From assembly GCA_947475815.1 (NCBI GenBank), contig CANJOT010000008.1, positions 1 through 37,133 on the forward strand: a DNA stretch of 37,133 bases. The letters run 5' to 3'. Source of the stretch: Burkholderiales bacterium (GTDB lineage: Bacteria > Pseudomonadota > Gammaproteobacteria > Burkholderiales > Burkholderiaceae_D). Every line of letters starts with the position of its first letter. Position 1 is the stretch's first letter. The position numbers and the translations under genes are program-made. Below the pieces are notes generated by a model. The model saw nothing but the letters and a program-made list of their open reading frames with translations. It was not told the origin of the DNA and searched no databases. Below, in pieces: positions 8,722 to 16,431 of this stretch.

Positions 8722-10317
8722 ATGGCCAGACCCGCAAGTAAAACCGTCCCCGCGCTGCTCGATGAAATGGCGCAGCGTTTCGGTGATCGTCCCTTCATCG
8801 TCGATGGTGAGCGGCGCGTCAGCTACGCCGAATTCCGCAATCAGGCGCGGCGCATGGCCAAAAGCCTGCATGCGCTGGGCGTGCGCAAGGGCGACCGCGT
8901 GGCGCTGCTGATGGGCAATCAGCTCGAATGGCTGCAGGCCGATTTTGCCGCTGCCATGCTGGGCGCCATTCTGGTGGCCGCCAATACCTGGTGGCGGCGC
9001 AGCGAAATCAAATACGCGCTCAACCTCTCGGGCAGCAAGCTGCTCATCATGAGCGACCGCTTCGGCAACAACAACTACACCGCCGAACTGGCCGCGCTGG
9101 GCGATCTGACCACCGAACTGCCGGCGCTCGAAAAAATCATCTGCCTGGGCGAAGACGCGCCGCCCGGAGCGCTCAGCTTCGAGGCCTTCTGCGCCGGCGG
9201 CGCCGACATCGACGATGCCGTCATCGACGCCGCCGCCAGCGCCGTGGTGCCGGCCGACGTGGCGCTGATCCTGTTTACCTCGGGCTCGACCGGCAAGGCC
9301 AAGGCGGCCATGCTGGCGCACGGCGGGCTGGTCGGCAATCCCTATGGCATTGGCGAGCGCATGCACATCACCGAACACGACCGCCTGCTGCTGGTGTTGT
9401 CGCTGTTCTGGAGCGCCTCGTCGTGCAATGCCTTGTTCAACGTAATGACCCACGGCGCCTGTCTGGTGCTGGCGCGCAAGTTTGATACCAGCGACATCCT
9501 GCGCCTGATCCAGGACGAACGTTGCACGGTGTTTTATACCCTGCCCAATATTGTGCACGCAGTGCATCAGCATCCGGGCCGAGAACAGTACGACCTCTCC
9601 AGCCTGCGCACCGGCATCTGCCGCTCCGAGGTCATCGACCTGCTGGTAGAAATGGGCGCCAAGGAATATTGCACCACCTACGGTCTGACCGAAGGCTATG
9701 GCCACAGCTGCATGACCGACGGACACTGGCCGCTCGAACAGCGCCGCCAGAGCGCCGGCTTTCCGCTGCCCGACACCGAGGTGCAGATCATCGACCCGGC
9801 GACGCGCACGCCGCTGCCGACCGGTCAGGTGGGCGAGGTACGGATCCGCGGTTATGTGACCGCCGGCTATTACAACGACCCTGAACGCACGCGCGAAGCC
9901 ATCGACGAAGATGGCTGGCTCTATACCGGTGACCTCGGCATCTTTGAGGAGCACGGTTTTCGTTTCCAGGGCCGCATCAAGGAAATGCTCAAGACCGGCG
10001 GCATCAATGTCACGCCGGCCGAGGTGGAAGAACTGCTTTATTCGCACCCGGGCGTGCTGCAGGCCGTGGTGGTCGGCGTGCCTGACCCGGTGCGCGATGA
10101 AATCGTCGCCGCCATGGTTGTGCCGCGGCCCGGCCACACACTGAGCATCGACGCCCTCACCCAGTTTTGCCGCACGTCGGCCGCAGCCTACAAGGTGCCG
10201 CGTTTCATCGACATCACCAGCGCCGAACGAGTGCCCCTGACCGACACCGGCAAGGTCAGCAAACGCGACGTGCAAGCCATCCTGACTGAAAAATATCGCA
10301 AGGTGAACGCCTCATGA
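8722..10317 (+). CDS. AMP-forming acyl-CoA synthetase / CoA ligase
   Basis: Activates a carboxylic acid to its CoA thioester through an acyl-adenylate. The 531-residue ANL-superfamily protein has the P-loop LFTSGSTGKAKAAM (about residue 184 on), the adenylate motif TTYGLTEGYG, the hinge region YTGDLGIFEEHGFRFQGRIKEMLKTGG, and the C-terminal catalytic-lysine motif DTGKVSKRDVQ. AGGAAG lies before the ATG. The stop overlaps the next start as ATGA, showing a coupled operon with the thiolase-like gene. The substrate is not evident; the neighbours suggest a branched or alicyclic acid, which is inference. Confidence 0.92.
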   Translation: MARPASKTVPALLDEMAQRFGDRPFIVDGERRVSYAEFRNQARRMAKSLHALGVRKGDRVALLMGNQLEWLQADFAAAMLGAILVAANTWWRRSEIKYALNLSGSKLLIMSDRFGNNNYTAELAALGDLTTELPALEKIICLGEDAPPGALSFEAFCAGGADIDDAVIDAAASAVVPADVALILFTSGSTGKAKAAMLAHGGLVGNPYGIGERMHITEHDRLLLVLSLFWSASSCNALFNVMTHGACLVLARKFDTSDILRLIQDERCTVFYTLPNIVHAVHQHPGREQYDLSSLRTGICRSEVIDLLVEMGAKEYCTTYGLTEGYGHSCMTDGHWPLEQRRQSAGFPLPDTEVQIIDPATRTPLPTGQVGEVRIRGYVTAGYYNDPERTREAIDEDGWLYTGDLGIFEEHGFRFQGRIKEMLKTGGINVTPAEVEELLYSHPGVLQAVVVGVPDPVRDEIVAAMVVPRPGHTLSIDALTQFCRTSAAAYKVPRFIDITSAERVPLTDTGKVSKRDVQAILTEKYRKVNAS

Positions 10318-11456
10318 GTACATCGCGCAGCAAAACCGCCATCGTTGCCGCCTACGCCACGGTACAGGGCGAACATCCGGGCAAGAACGCCTGGGATCTG
10401 GGCGTGGAAGCCTTCAAGGGTGCACTCGCGCAAAGCGGCATCGAGCGCGACCAGATCGATGGCCTGGTGACGCAGATCTCCATGGACGGCTCGAACCAGA
10501 TGGAGCCGACGCGCTTTGGCCAGATCGTCGGGCTCAATCCGCGCGCCAGCGGTTCACTCAAATACGGCACGGCAATTTTTTCACTGGCGCACGCCGCCGC
10601 GCAGATCACCGCCGGTCAGGCGCGCCTGGTGTGCTGCATCTACGCCACCAACCAGCGTACTGGCGGGTACAAGTTTGGCGAGCCGTCGGACCCGTATGCC
10701 GGGCCGTATGGATTCCTGAATCCGGCCGGCGGCGCCGCGCTGGGGTTTCAGCGCTATCTGCACAAATACGGACGCCTGGCCGACCGCGACAAACTCGGCG
10801 CCTTTGCGCTGGCCTCGCGCAAACATGCGCAGCTCAATCCGATTGCTTTCCGGCGCGAACCCATGACCTGGGAAGATTATCTGAACGATCGCTGGATCGT
10901 CTGGCCGCTGCGCCGCTCGGACATCTGCCTGATCACCGACGGCGCCGTGTGCATTTTGATTGCCGAGGCCGACTACGCCGAACAGCTGGTGCAAAAGCCG
11001 GTGTACGTGCGCGGCTTCGCCCGCCAGGACGCGCTGCGTCTGCTGCAGAATGAAGACCACCTGCTCATGCCGCACATGCAGGATACCGCCCGGCAGCTGC
11101 ACGACAAGACCGGCTTTGTTGCCGCCGACATGGACGCGCTCTACATCCAGGATGCGCAGGCCTCGGTCGTGCCGTCGACGCTGGAGAACTACGGCTTCTG
11201 CGCCGAAGGCGAAGGGCTCGATTACATTCAGGACGGCCGCATCGAAATCGGCGGCGAGATGCCGATCAACAGCAACGGCGGGCAGATGTCTGAGGGTTAC
11301 ATGGTCGGCTGGCTGCACCACCACGAGTTGTTTCACCAGTTGCGCGGCGAATGCGGCCCGCGCCAGATCCCCGACTGCAACGTCGCGCAGTTTTGCGCGA
11401 CCGGTGGCTTTCGCGAATTCACCGCCTCGGCGATCTACTCGAACAGCAAGGACTGA
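10314..11456 (+). CDS. SCP2/Ltp2-type thiolase-like protein lacking the thiolase Cys and His
   Basis: A 380-residue thiolase-fold protein of the non-specific lipid-transfer type. The nucleophile-loop region reads SLKYGTAIFSLAHAAAQI, where Tyr84 occupies the place expected for the catalytic Cys, and the C-terminal GHPxG-type loop reads SEGYMVGW, with Tyr329 in place of His. Claisen chemistry is therefore unlikely. In steroid side-chain degradation, Ltp2 is a thiolase homologue that uses tyrosines and a DUF35 partner for retro-aldol cleavage; the DUF35 gene here follows directly, so a similar lyase is inferred. The start overlaps the ligase stop (ATGA). Confidence 0.85.
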   Translation: MSTSRSKTAIVAAYATVQGEHPGKNAWDLGVEAFKGALAQSGIERDQIDGLVTQISMDGSNQMEPTRFGQIVGLNPRASGSLKYGTAIFSLAHAAAQITAGQARLVCCIYATNQRTGGYKFGEPSDPYAGPYGFLNPAGGAALGFQRYLHKYGRLADRDKLGAFALASRKHAQLNPIAFRREPMTWEDYLNDRWIVWPLRRSDICLITDGAVCILIAEADYAEQLVQKPVYVRGFARQDALRLLQNEDHLLMPHMQDTARQLHDKTGFVAADMDALYIQDAQASVVPSTLENYGFCAEGEGLDYIQDGRIEIGGEMPINSNGGQMSEGYMVGWLHHHELFHQLRGECGPRQIPDCNVAQFCATGGFREFTASAIYSNSKD

Positions 11457-11461
11457 ATCCC

Positions 11462-11878
11462 ATGGCCACTTCCCTTCCGCGCAACGACAAATACAACGAA
11501 CCCTACTGGGCCGGGCTGCGCGCCGGCAAGCTGCACATGCCGCGCTGCCGCGCCTGCGGCAGTTATCAATACCCGATGGGCCCCTGCTGCTCAAACTGTC
11601 TGGGCGAAGAATTCGACTGGACCGAACTGAGCGGCCGCGGCACCGTCTACTCCTACGTGATCTACCACCACGCCTTCAACGCCGCCTACAAAGGCAAGCT
11701 GCCCTACAACTGCGCCGAGGTGACCCTCGATGAAGGCGTCAAGGTGCTCACCAACATCGTCGGCATCGCCAACGAAGAGATCCGCAACGACATGCGTGTC
11801 GTGGCACAGTTTGACAAAATCGACGACGAACTGACCCTGCTGCGTTTTACTCCCGAACAGAAAGAAACCAACTCATGA
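11462..11878 (+). CDS. Zn-ribbon / OB-fold (DUF35) acyl-CoA-associated protein
   Basis: A 138-residue DUF35 protein. It begins with a helical segment (KYNEPYWAGLRAGKLHMPRC), then a rubredoxin-like zinc ribbon (CRAC followed by CCSNC, about residues 30-49), then an OB fold (GRGTVYSYVIYHHAFNAAYKG, LTNIVG). Such proteins bind acyl-CoA and pair with thiolase-fold partners, as ChsH2 does with Ltp2. It starts 5 bp after the thiolase-like stop and overlaps the next start as ATGA. A longer upstream frame lies inside the thiolase gene and was not used. Confidence 0.88.
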   Translation: MATSLPRNDKYNEPYWAGLRAGKLHMPRCRACGSYQYPMGPCCSNCLGEEFDWTELSGRGTVYSYVIYHHAFNAAYKGKLPYNCAEVTLDEGVKVLTNIVGIANEEIRNDMRVVAQFDKIDDELTLLRFTPEQKETNS

Positions 11879-12903
11879 CCACCATGCGCGCCGCTGTCAT
11901 GTACGAACAGGGCCCGGCCTCTGTGCTGAAGATTGAAACCATCCCCATCCCCGACATCGCGCCGCACGAAGTGCTGCTGCGCATCAAGAGTTCGGGCGTG
12001 TCCTACCACGACGTGGTCGAACGCAATGGCACCTACCGCTTCAATGTGCATTTCCCGATGATCATCGGTTATGAACTGTCGGGCATCGTCGAACGCGTCG
12101 GCGGCGCCGTGCAGACTCTGGCCGAGGGCGACCGCGTCTGCTGCAAACCCTTTCACAGCTGTGGCATGTGCCGCCTGTGCCGCAACGGCCACGAAACCGC
12201 CTGCGAAAAACGCCAGCCGGTGCGCGGCGGTTATGCCGAGTTCACCGCCATCGCCGAAGAAACGCTGGTCAAGATTCCCGACAATGTCTCATTCGACCAT
12301 GCCTGCATGATGGGCGCGGCCACCGGCGTGGCCCTCAACGCCGTGCGCGACACAGCCCACGTCACCCTGGGTGACACGGTGCTCGTCACCGGTGCCAGCG
12401 GCGGCCTCGGCCTGCCCTCGATCGAACTGGCGCGCGCCGCCGGCGCCACGGTGATTGCCGTGAGCCGCTCGGAACACAAACGTCAGGCCCTGCTCAACAT
12501 CGGTGCCGACCACGTCGTGATCGCCGGCGACGGTGAGGATTTCTCAAAAGAAGTGAAGGCACTCACCGATGGCCAGGGCGTGAGTGTGGTGATCGACAAC
12601 GTCGGCAGCCGCGTGTTCACGCCGAGCTTTCGCAGCATGGCCATTGCCGGACGGTATGCCTTTGTCGGCCAGCTGTTCCGCGAAAACATTTCCATCAACC
12701 CGGCACTGATTTTTTTCAAACGCGCACAACTGCTCGGCGTGGGCAGCGTGCGCCGCGACCAGCTGGAAGACGCCGTCAAGCTGGTGGCCGCCGGCAAGGT
12801 GCACCCACAGGTGGCGGCGGTGTTGCCGCTGGAAGACGTGGCGCGCGCGCATGAGATGGTGGAGGCGGGCGATCAGATTGGACGGGTGGTGTTGCATCCT
12901 TGA
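11875..12903 (+). CDS. Zinc-lobe medium-chain dehydrogenase/reductase lacking catalytic-zinc ligands
   Basis: A 342-residue MDR-superfamily NAD(P)-dependent oxidoreductase. The structural-zinc lobe is intact, with Cys96, Cys99, Cys102 and Cys110 in CGMCRLCRNGHETAC. The Rossmann motif is VTGASGGLGLPSIELARAAGA. However, the usual catalytic-zinc Cys position reads SSGVSYHDVV, and the usual GHE reads GYELSG, so two catalytic-zinc ligands are missing. It may act as a zinc-independent enoyl- or quinone-type reductase, or on a substrate that needs no Lewis acid. It is the last gene of the operon and is coupled to the DUF35 gene by ATGA. Confidence 0.88.
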   Translation: MTTMRAAVMYEQGPASVLKIETIPIPDIAPHEVLLRIKSSGVSYHDVVERNGTYRFNVHFPMIIGYELSGIVERVGGAVQTLAEGDRVCCKPFHSCGMCRLCRNGHETACEKRQPVRGGYAEFTAIAEETLVKIPDNVSFDHACMMGAATGVALNAVRDTAHVTLGDTVLVTGASGGLGLPSIELARAAGATVIAVSRSEHKRQALLNIGADHVVIAGDGEDFSKEVKALTDGQGVSVVIDNVGSRVFTPSFRSMAIAGRYAFVGQLFRENISINPALIFFKRAQLLGVGSVRRDQLEDAVKLVAAGKVHPQVAAVLPLEDVARAHEMVEAGDQIGRVVLHP

Positions 12904-13088
12904 AGCGCAGCGGGCCGGTCTCGTCGTCAGGCGTTCAAGACAATATTTTGATGACGGGATAGCCAGAGGGCCTCAAGCGGAACGCGCTCGGACCTCTGCG
13001 GTACACGGGGCCGTCCCCACTGAACAAGGTCTGGGCTCGGGAAATGGGATCTGACCAGAAAAATGCCATCGCCACTACCCTGTCCTGG

Positions 13089-14441
13089 TTAAGACGTGAG
13101 TGGCGAGGGATCAGTGATCGATGGGCGCACGAACACATGCGGTAACGGCAGGCGGGCGCCGGGTGGTTCCGCTACAGTCACAACGACGTCAAGCAAGCCT
13201 TGCGCGTTCATGATGACCGCATAACGCAAGCCGTCTTTAACGGTCCCTCGCAACGCAGTCGCTTCCAGGCGGCTTCGAGCGTACTGGCGGCAGGCCGCGA
13301 ACGCAGCTGACAGGTCGCGCGCGGCCATCAGGCGTTTGCTCCAGCCGACCAGGTCCACCGCGGAACCTGCCAGCGCAAACAGGTTCAGGGTAAGGCCAAC
13401 AGCGGCCCCTGTGCGCGCGCCCGACGTCTTGTCTTCGAGCCCCTCCAGAGATGCCACGATGGACGCGGCGAGTGCGGCGCAACTGAGCGCACCGCTGAAA
13501 TTGAGCAGCCAAAGGCGGCATTGAAAGTGATCGCTTCGCGTGTCGATAAAGCGTGCAAACCTGACGTTGACACCATGAATGAACACAGGCACAACATGCG
13601 CCGCGGCATTGATGGCCGAGGCCTGCGAAAGATCGGTACAGGTCGAAACAATCTCTCCGATCCAGTTCAGCAGGCCACTGGCGAAAGGAGCATCCTGCAA
13701 AAAGCGCGGCTGATCAACGAAGCGCTGGTTGACTCGCACGCTGGCTGCCCTCACCCGCTCAGCCAGGCGCATCCGTCGCGCATCATGGTCGGCCAGATCG
13801 GGGGCATTGATTGCGGCCCGGGCCAGGTGGACGGCGTCGTGCCGGGCCAAGGTACTGCCGACAAGCGCTTGCGAGTGCTGCACGATTGCAGCGCGCTGCG
13901 TGTGGGGCAGGTCGGCGACGCGCAGGTTCAGGTGCACGCGCAGCATGCCGCCCGGGGCATCAGCCAGGCGGAAGCCGGCAAGCTGCCCGATCAACTCCGG
14001 GGTGGCCCCTCGGCTTGACTCCACAATATCCTGCGTGCTCAAAAATGAAACGACCACCTTGGCAAGGACCTCTGGAAAAAAGTCCGGGAACAGGGATGGC
14101 TTCTCGCTTCGCGGTGTCACGTCCGTCTTGCGATCGGTGCCGATCCAGACACGCACCTCCTTGGGTTCGGCCTCGCACGCATCTTCGTGGCCGGACAGGA
14201 CGGCGTTTGATGGGCGCAGCGACACACCGGATGGCGGCCAGAACATCGCCGCCCGAAGTCCGCCGGCGATGCGCGCAAGCGTAGCGGCAACACGACTCGA
14301 TGCCGGCAATACAGGCAGTACAACGACAGGCATTACAACAGGTAGGACCGGACTTGGACCGTGTTTGGTATCGAGGGTAGGTCCATCCCGGTCGAAACTG
14401 AAACTGTTACGGGAGGTTTGGTGGACAGGGGGAAAGCTCAT
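13089..14441 (-). CDS. Unrecognised membrane protein with F-box-like motif (paralogue 1)
   Basis: I do not recognise a named family; it is the furthest-downstream of three tandem paralogues. The 450-residue protein begins MSFPP, then a Pro/Ser-rich tail to about residue 50, then SRVAATLARIAGGLRAAMFWPP and HEDACEAEPKEVRVWI, both mirrored in the sister proteins. Residues about 117-140 (LFPDFFPEVLAKVVVSFLSTQDIV) resemble an F-box helix-loop. The C-terminal half holds at least three hydrophobic segments (around INAAAHVVPVFIHGVNV, LLNFSGALSCAALAASIVA, GAAVGLTLNLFALAGSAVDL). Near the end is the family motif TVKDGLRYAV. There is no signal peptide. Secretion or a role in host or rival cells is inference. 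Confidence 0.75.
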   Translation of the reverse strand: MSFPPVHQTSRNSFSFDRDGPTLDTKHGPSPVLPVVMPVVVLPVLPASSRVAATLARIAGGLRAAMFWPPSGVSLRPSNAVLSGHEDACEAEPKEVRVWIGTDRKTDVTPRSEKPSLFPDFFPEVLAKVVVSFLSTQDIVESSRGATPELIGQLAGFRLADAPGGMLRVHLNLRVADLPHTQRAAIVQHSQALVGSTLARHDAVHLARAAINAPDLADHDARRMRLAERVRAASVRVNQRFVDQPRFLQDAPFASGLLNWIGEIVSTCTDLSQASAINAAAHVVPVFIHGVNVRFARFIDTRSDHFQCRLWLLNFSGALSCAALAASIVASLEGLEDKTSGARTGAAVGLTLNLFALAGSAVDLVGWSKRLMAARDLSAAFAACRQYARSRLEATALRGTVKDGLRYAVIMNAQGLLDVVVTVAEPPGARLPLPHVFVRPSITDPSPLTS

Positions 14442-14745
14442 GGTCAGCGTCCATGGTGTAAATGTGCAGGGAGTGCGTCAGTCACGCCAAAAGACCGCCA
14501 GTTCCAACTTGCTTAAGCTTGCGCTGTAAAAACAGAAGATCGGTTCCAACGGGCAATTTCTCAACCGCTAGTCTTCGCCGGCGGCCACGGGAGAGAACAG
14601 CGAGTCCTTTTATTTGTGAGGAATCGCTTGTGTTACACAGCGGGAGGGCAAGTTCCGCATTTGGCATTTGTCCAGAGTCCTTTAAACACGCGATGTTGGT
14701 GAACTACTGCATCGCGGGTAGGCCTGGATCCGTGACCGGCTTCGA
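14442..14745. other. 304-bp gap between paralogues 1 and 2
   Basis: No supported gene was found here. Its end next to paralogue 1 holds the GGAACTG-containing upstream element at 14477-14505. No terminator, tRNA or transposon end was recognised. Confidence 0.6.
14477..14505 (-). promoter_or_regulatory. GGAACTG-N11-GCGTGACTGAC element upstream of paralogue 1
   Basis: On the minus strand GGAACTG (14505-14499) is followed after 11 bases by GCGTGACTGAC (14487-14477), ending 35 nt before the ATG of paralogue 1. The same two halves with the same spacing lie upstream of paralogue 3 (16 of 18 fixed bases identical). A GGAAC -35 box is typical of ECF sigma factors, so an alternative-sigma promoter is possible but unproven. 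Confidence 0.4.
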
Positions 14746-16116
14746 TCAAGCCTGATCAGGGTCCTCAATCTCTTCAAGCGTGGCGCCTGCCGGTGGCGGA
14801 ACCGTCGGAATATCCAGCACAACCCGCGGCGGAAAGACCAGGCCCGTCGCCAACGCGCGCACGACCACATTGAAATGGTCATCCGGGGTCATGCGCACTG
14901 CATAACGCAGGCCCTCATGAACGGTCTCGGACAAACTGGACGATCCAGCCTGCGCGGCTGCAAGTTCCATCTCACAAGCACGCCTGGCTGCCTGCGACTC
15001 CACCAGAGCACGGCGGTGTTCCACCAACTTGCTCAAGCGCACCAGGTGGGACACGGCACCGAGAAACGCCATCGCATTAAACAGGGTCGTCCACGCATTG
15101 GCATCCGCCCTGGCGCCGTCGCCAGCGTTTTCCGCGATCAAGGCCAGCGTGGCAGCACTGCGCGCCAGAAATTCGCCCACGGTGAGAAGTGCAGTCACCA
15201 GAACGGGAAATCGAAAGTGATGGCGAGCATCGCAGACGACACTAATCATCGGCGCAACACACACATTGACGGCACTCAGGGTGGTTGCACAGGCAAGGGC
15301 AGTAAAAATAAATTCCCCCTCCTCTTTGGGGAACGTCAGTATCGCAACACTGCTGGCCCCAAAGGCAAGGATACCGTTGAACAAAAGTGAATGCGGCACC
15401 TTCTGGAAGAAATTTCGCAGCACGATTTCGGCCGCGTGCACCGCCTCCGCACGGTCCTTCCAGCAGGCATTCATGCGTATCCGTTCATGCCCGGACAGGC
15501 GTGCCTGCGTCAGGCGGGCGGCATCCTGCAGGCCAAACACACCGGCGAGCTGTTGTTGAGCTTGCCGCAGGATTAGATCCACCGAACCGGGCGGCAGGCC
15601 AACCCAATCGAGGTACAGCGCTGCCTTGAGGCCAGCCGGGACACTGAAATTCAAGCCAGCCAGAGCCCGGATCGCACGCCAGTCTGGCTTCGTATCTGGC
15701 AGAACAAGATCCCCCGGGCAAAGGTAGGAGAAAATGAGTCGGGCGATCACCTGTGGAACAAATTCAGGAAACACACTCAACCTGGCCGGCTCAAGAACAA
15801 CGCTCCCCTTGCAATCGAAGTCACCCCGACCATTGCCCTGGATACTCGTCTGCGCTTCAGGCTCACGCGCATCTTCGTGTCTGGAAAAGGCCGACCCGGT
15901 GTGCGGGCGCACCGCCAATTCAGGCGGCCCGAACGCGGCGTTGCTCAGGCCTTTGGCGATGTGGCCCAGCCTTGATGCCACAACACTGAAACGGGATAGT
16001 GTTCCGAAGGTGACGGCAGGGGCTGGCCCACACACGCGCCTGGTATCGCTGGTCAAAGATTTCCAGGCGGGCGGTGATGGGCCGCGTGGGCCGGGGCCTG
16101 AGGGGGGAAATGCCAT
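14746..16116 (-). CDS. Unrecognised membrane protein with F-box-like motif (paralogue 2)
   Basis: A 456-residue sister of the flanking genes. It begins MAFPPSGPGPRGPSPP, followed by SVVASRLGHIAKGLSNAAFGPP and a HEDAREPEAQ stretch that align with paralogue 1. Residues about 115-139 (VFPEFVPQVIARLIFSYL, then CPGDLVL) are the clearest F-box-like segment of the three. A helical middle region follows (QQQLAGVFGLQDAARLTQAR). Four hydrophobic segments lie between about 240 and 385, one of which reads VLVTALLTVGEFLARSAATL. The C-terminal motif is TVHEGLRYAVRM, then a Pro-rich acidic tail. GAGG lies 9 nt before the ATG. No signal peptide is seen. Confidence 0.75.
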   Translation of the reverse strand: MAFPPSGPGPRGPSPPAWKSLTSDTRRVCGPAPAVTFGTLSRFSVVASRLGHIAKGLSNAAFGPPELAVRPHTGSAFSRHEDAREPEAQTSIQGNGRGDFDCKGSVVLEPARLSVFPEFVPQVIARLIFSYLCPGDLVLPDTKPDWRAIRALAGLNFSVPAGLKAALYLDWVGLPPGSVDLILRQAQQQLAGVFGLQDAARLTQARLSGHERIRMNACWKDRAEAVHAAEIVLRNFFQKVPHSLLFNGILAFGASSVAILTFPKEEGEFIFTALACATTLSAVNVCVAPMISVVCDARHHFRFPVLVTALLTVGEFLARSAATLALIAENAGDGARADANAWTTLFNAMAFLGAVSHLVRLSKLVEHRRALVESQAARRACEMELAAAQAGSSSLSETVHEGLRYAVRMTPDDHFNVVVRALATGLVFPPRVVLDIPTVPPPAGATLEEIEDPDQA

Positions 16117-16266
16117 GACTATCTACCTCGATGGAAAATGGAGGTCCGAGTCAGCGCGGTCCCATGCCCGCTCTCAACAGCACTTATCGTGCCTTCAGCT
16201 GGCCGGACAGGGAATCAGCTGCAATAGCGGATCGCTAAAGAGCGCTGAAAGGTGCTGCCGGCTTCG

Positions 16267-16431
16267 TCAGAGAATCGTGCACCGGTCCCATCTCTGCGCT
16301 TCAATGGGATACTCCACTACAGCAGGGTCTGCCACCGGCGCCGCACCAGCAGGTGCCGGGGCAAGATCGACGACGTCGACCTCCAGTTGGCCCGAGGCAG
16401 ATTGCCTGACCTCGTACCGCGCACCGTCACG
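16267..16431 (-). other. Out-of-frame C-terminal coding segment of paralogue 3
   Basis: In the frame one base off from the current reading frame of paralogue 3, this segment encodes RDGARYEVRQSASGQLEVDV and continues for 54 residues in all to a TGA at 16269-16267. It aligns with KDGLRYAV of paralogue 1 and HEGLRYAV of paralogue 2, whereas the tail actually encoded in frame matches neither. A single-base loss near 16432-16433 would explain the shift. Confidence 0.7.

Noticed and set aside
8704-10275. A 523-codon open frame antisense to the acyl-CoA ligase
   Set aside because: Long antisense frames are common in high-GC genes; the sense strand has all the ligase motifs.
13007-13018. Short GGGG-CCGT-CCCC hairpin after the reductase gene
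   Set aside because: A 4-bp stem with no T-run is too weak to call as a terminator; similarity to REP-type GGGG/CCCC elements is only superficial.
14462-14755. Plus-strand frame between paralogues 1 and 2
   Set aside because: No family match, no ribosome site, and it runs into the 3' end of paralogue 2 on the other strand.
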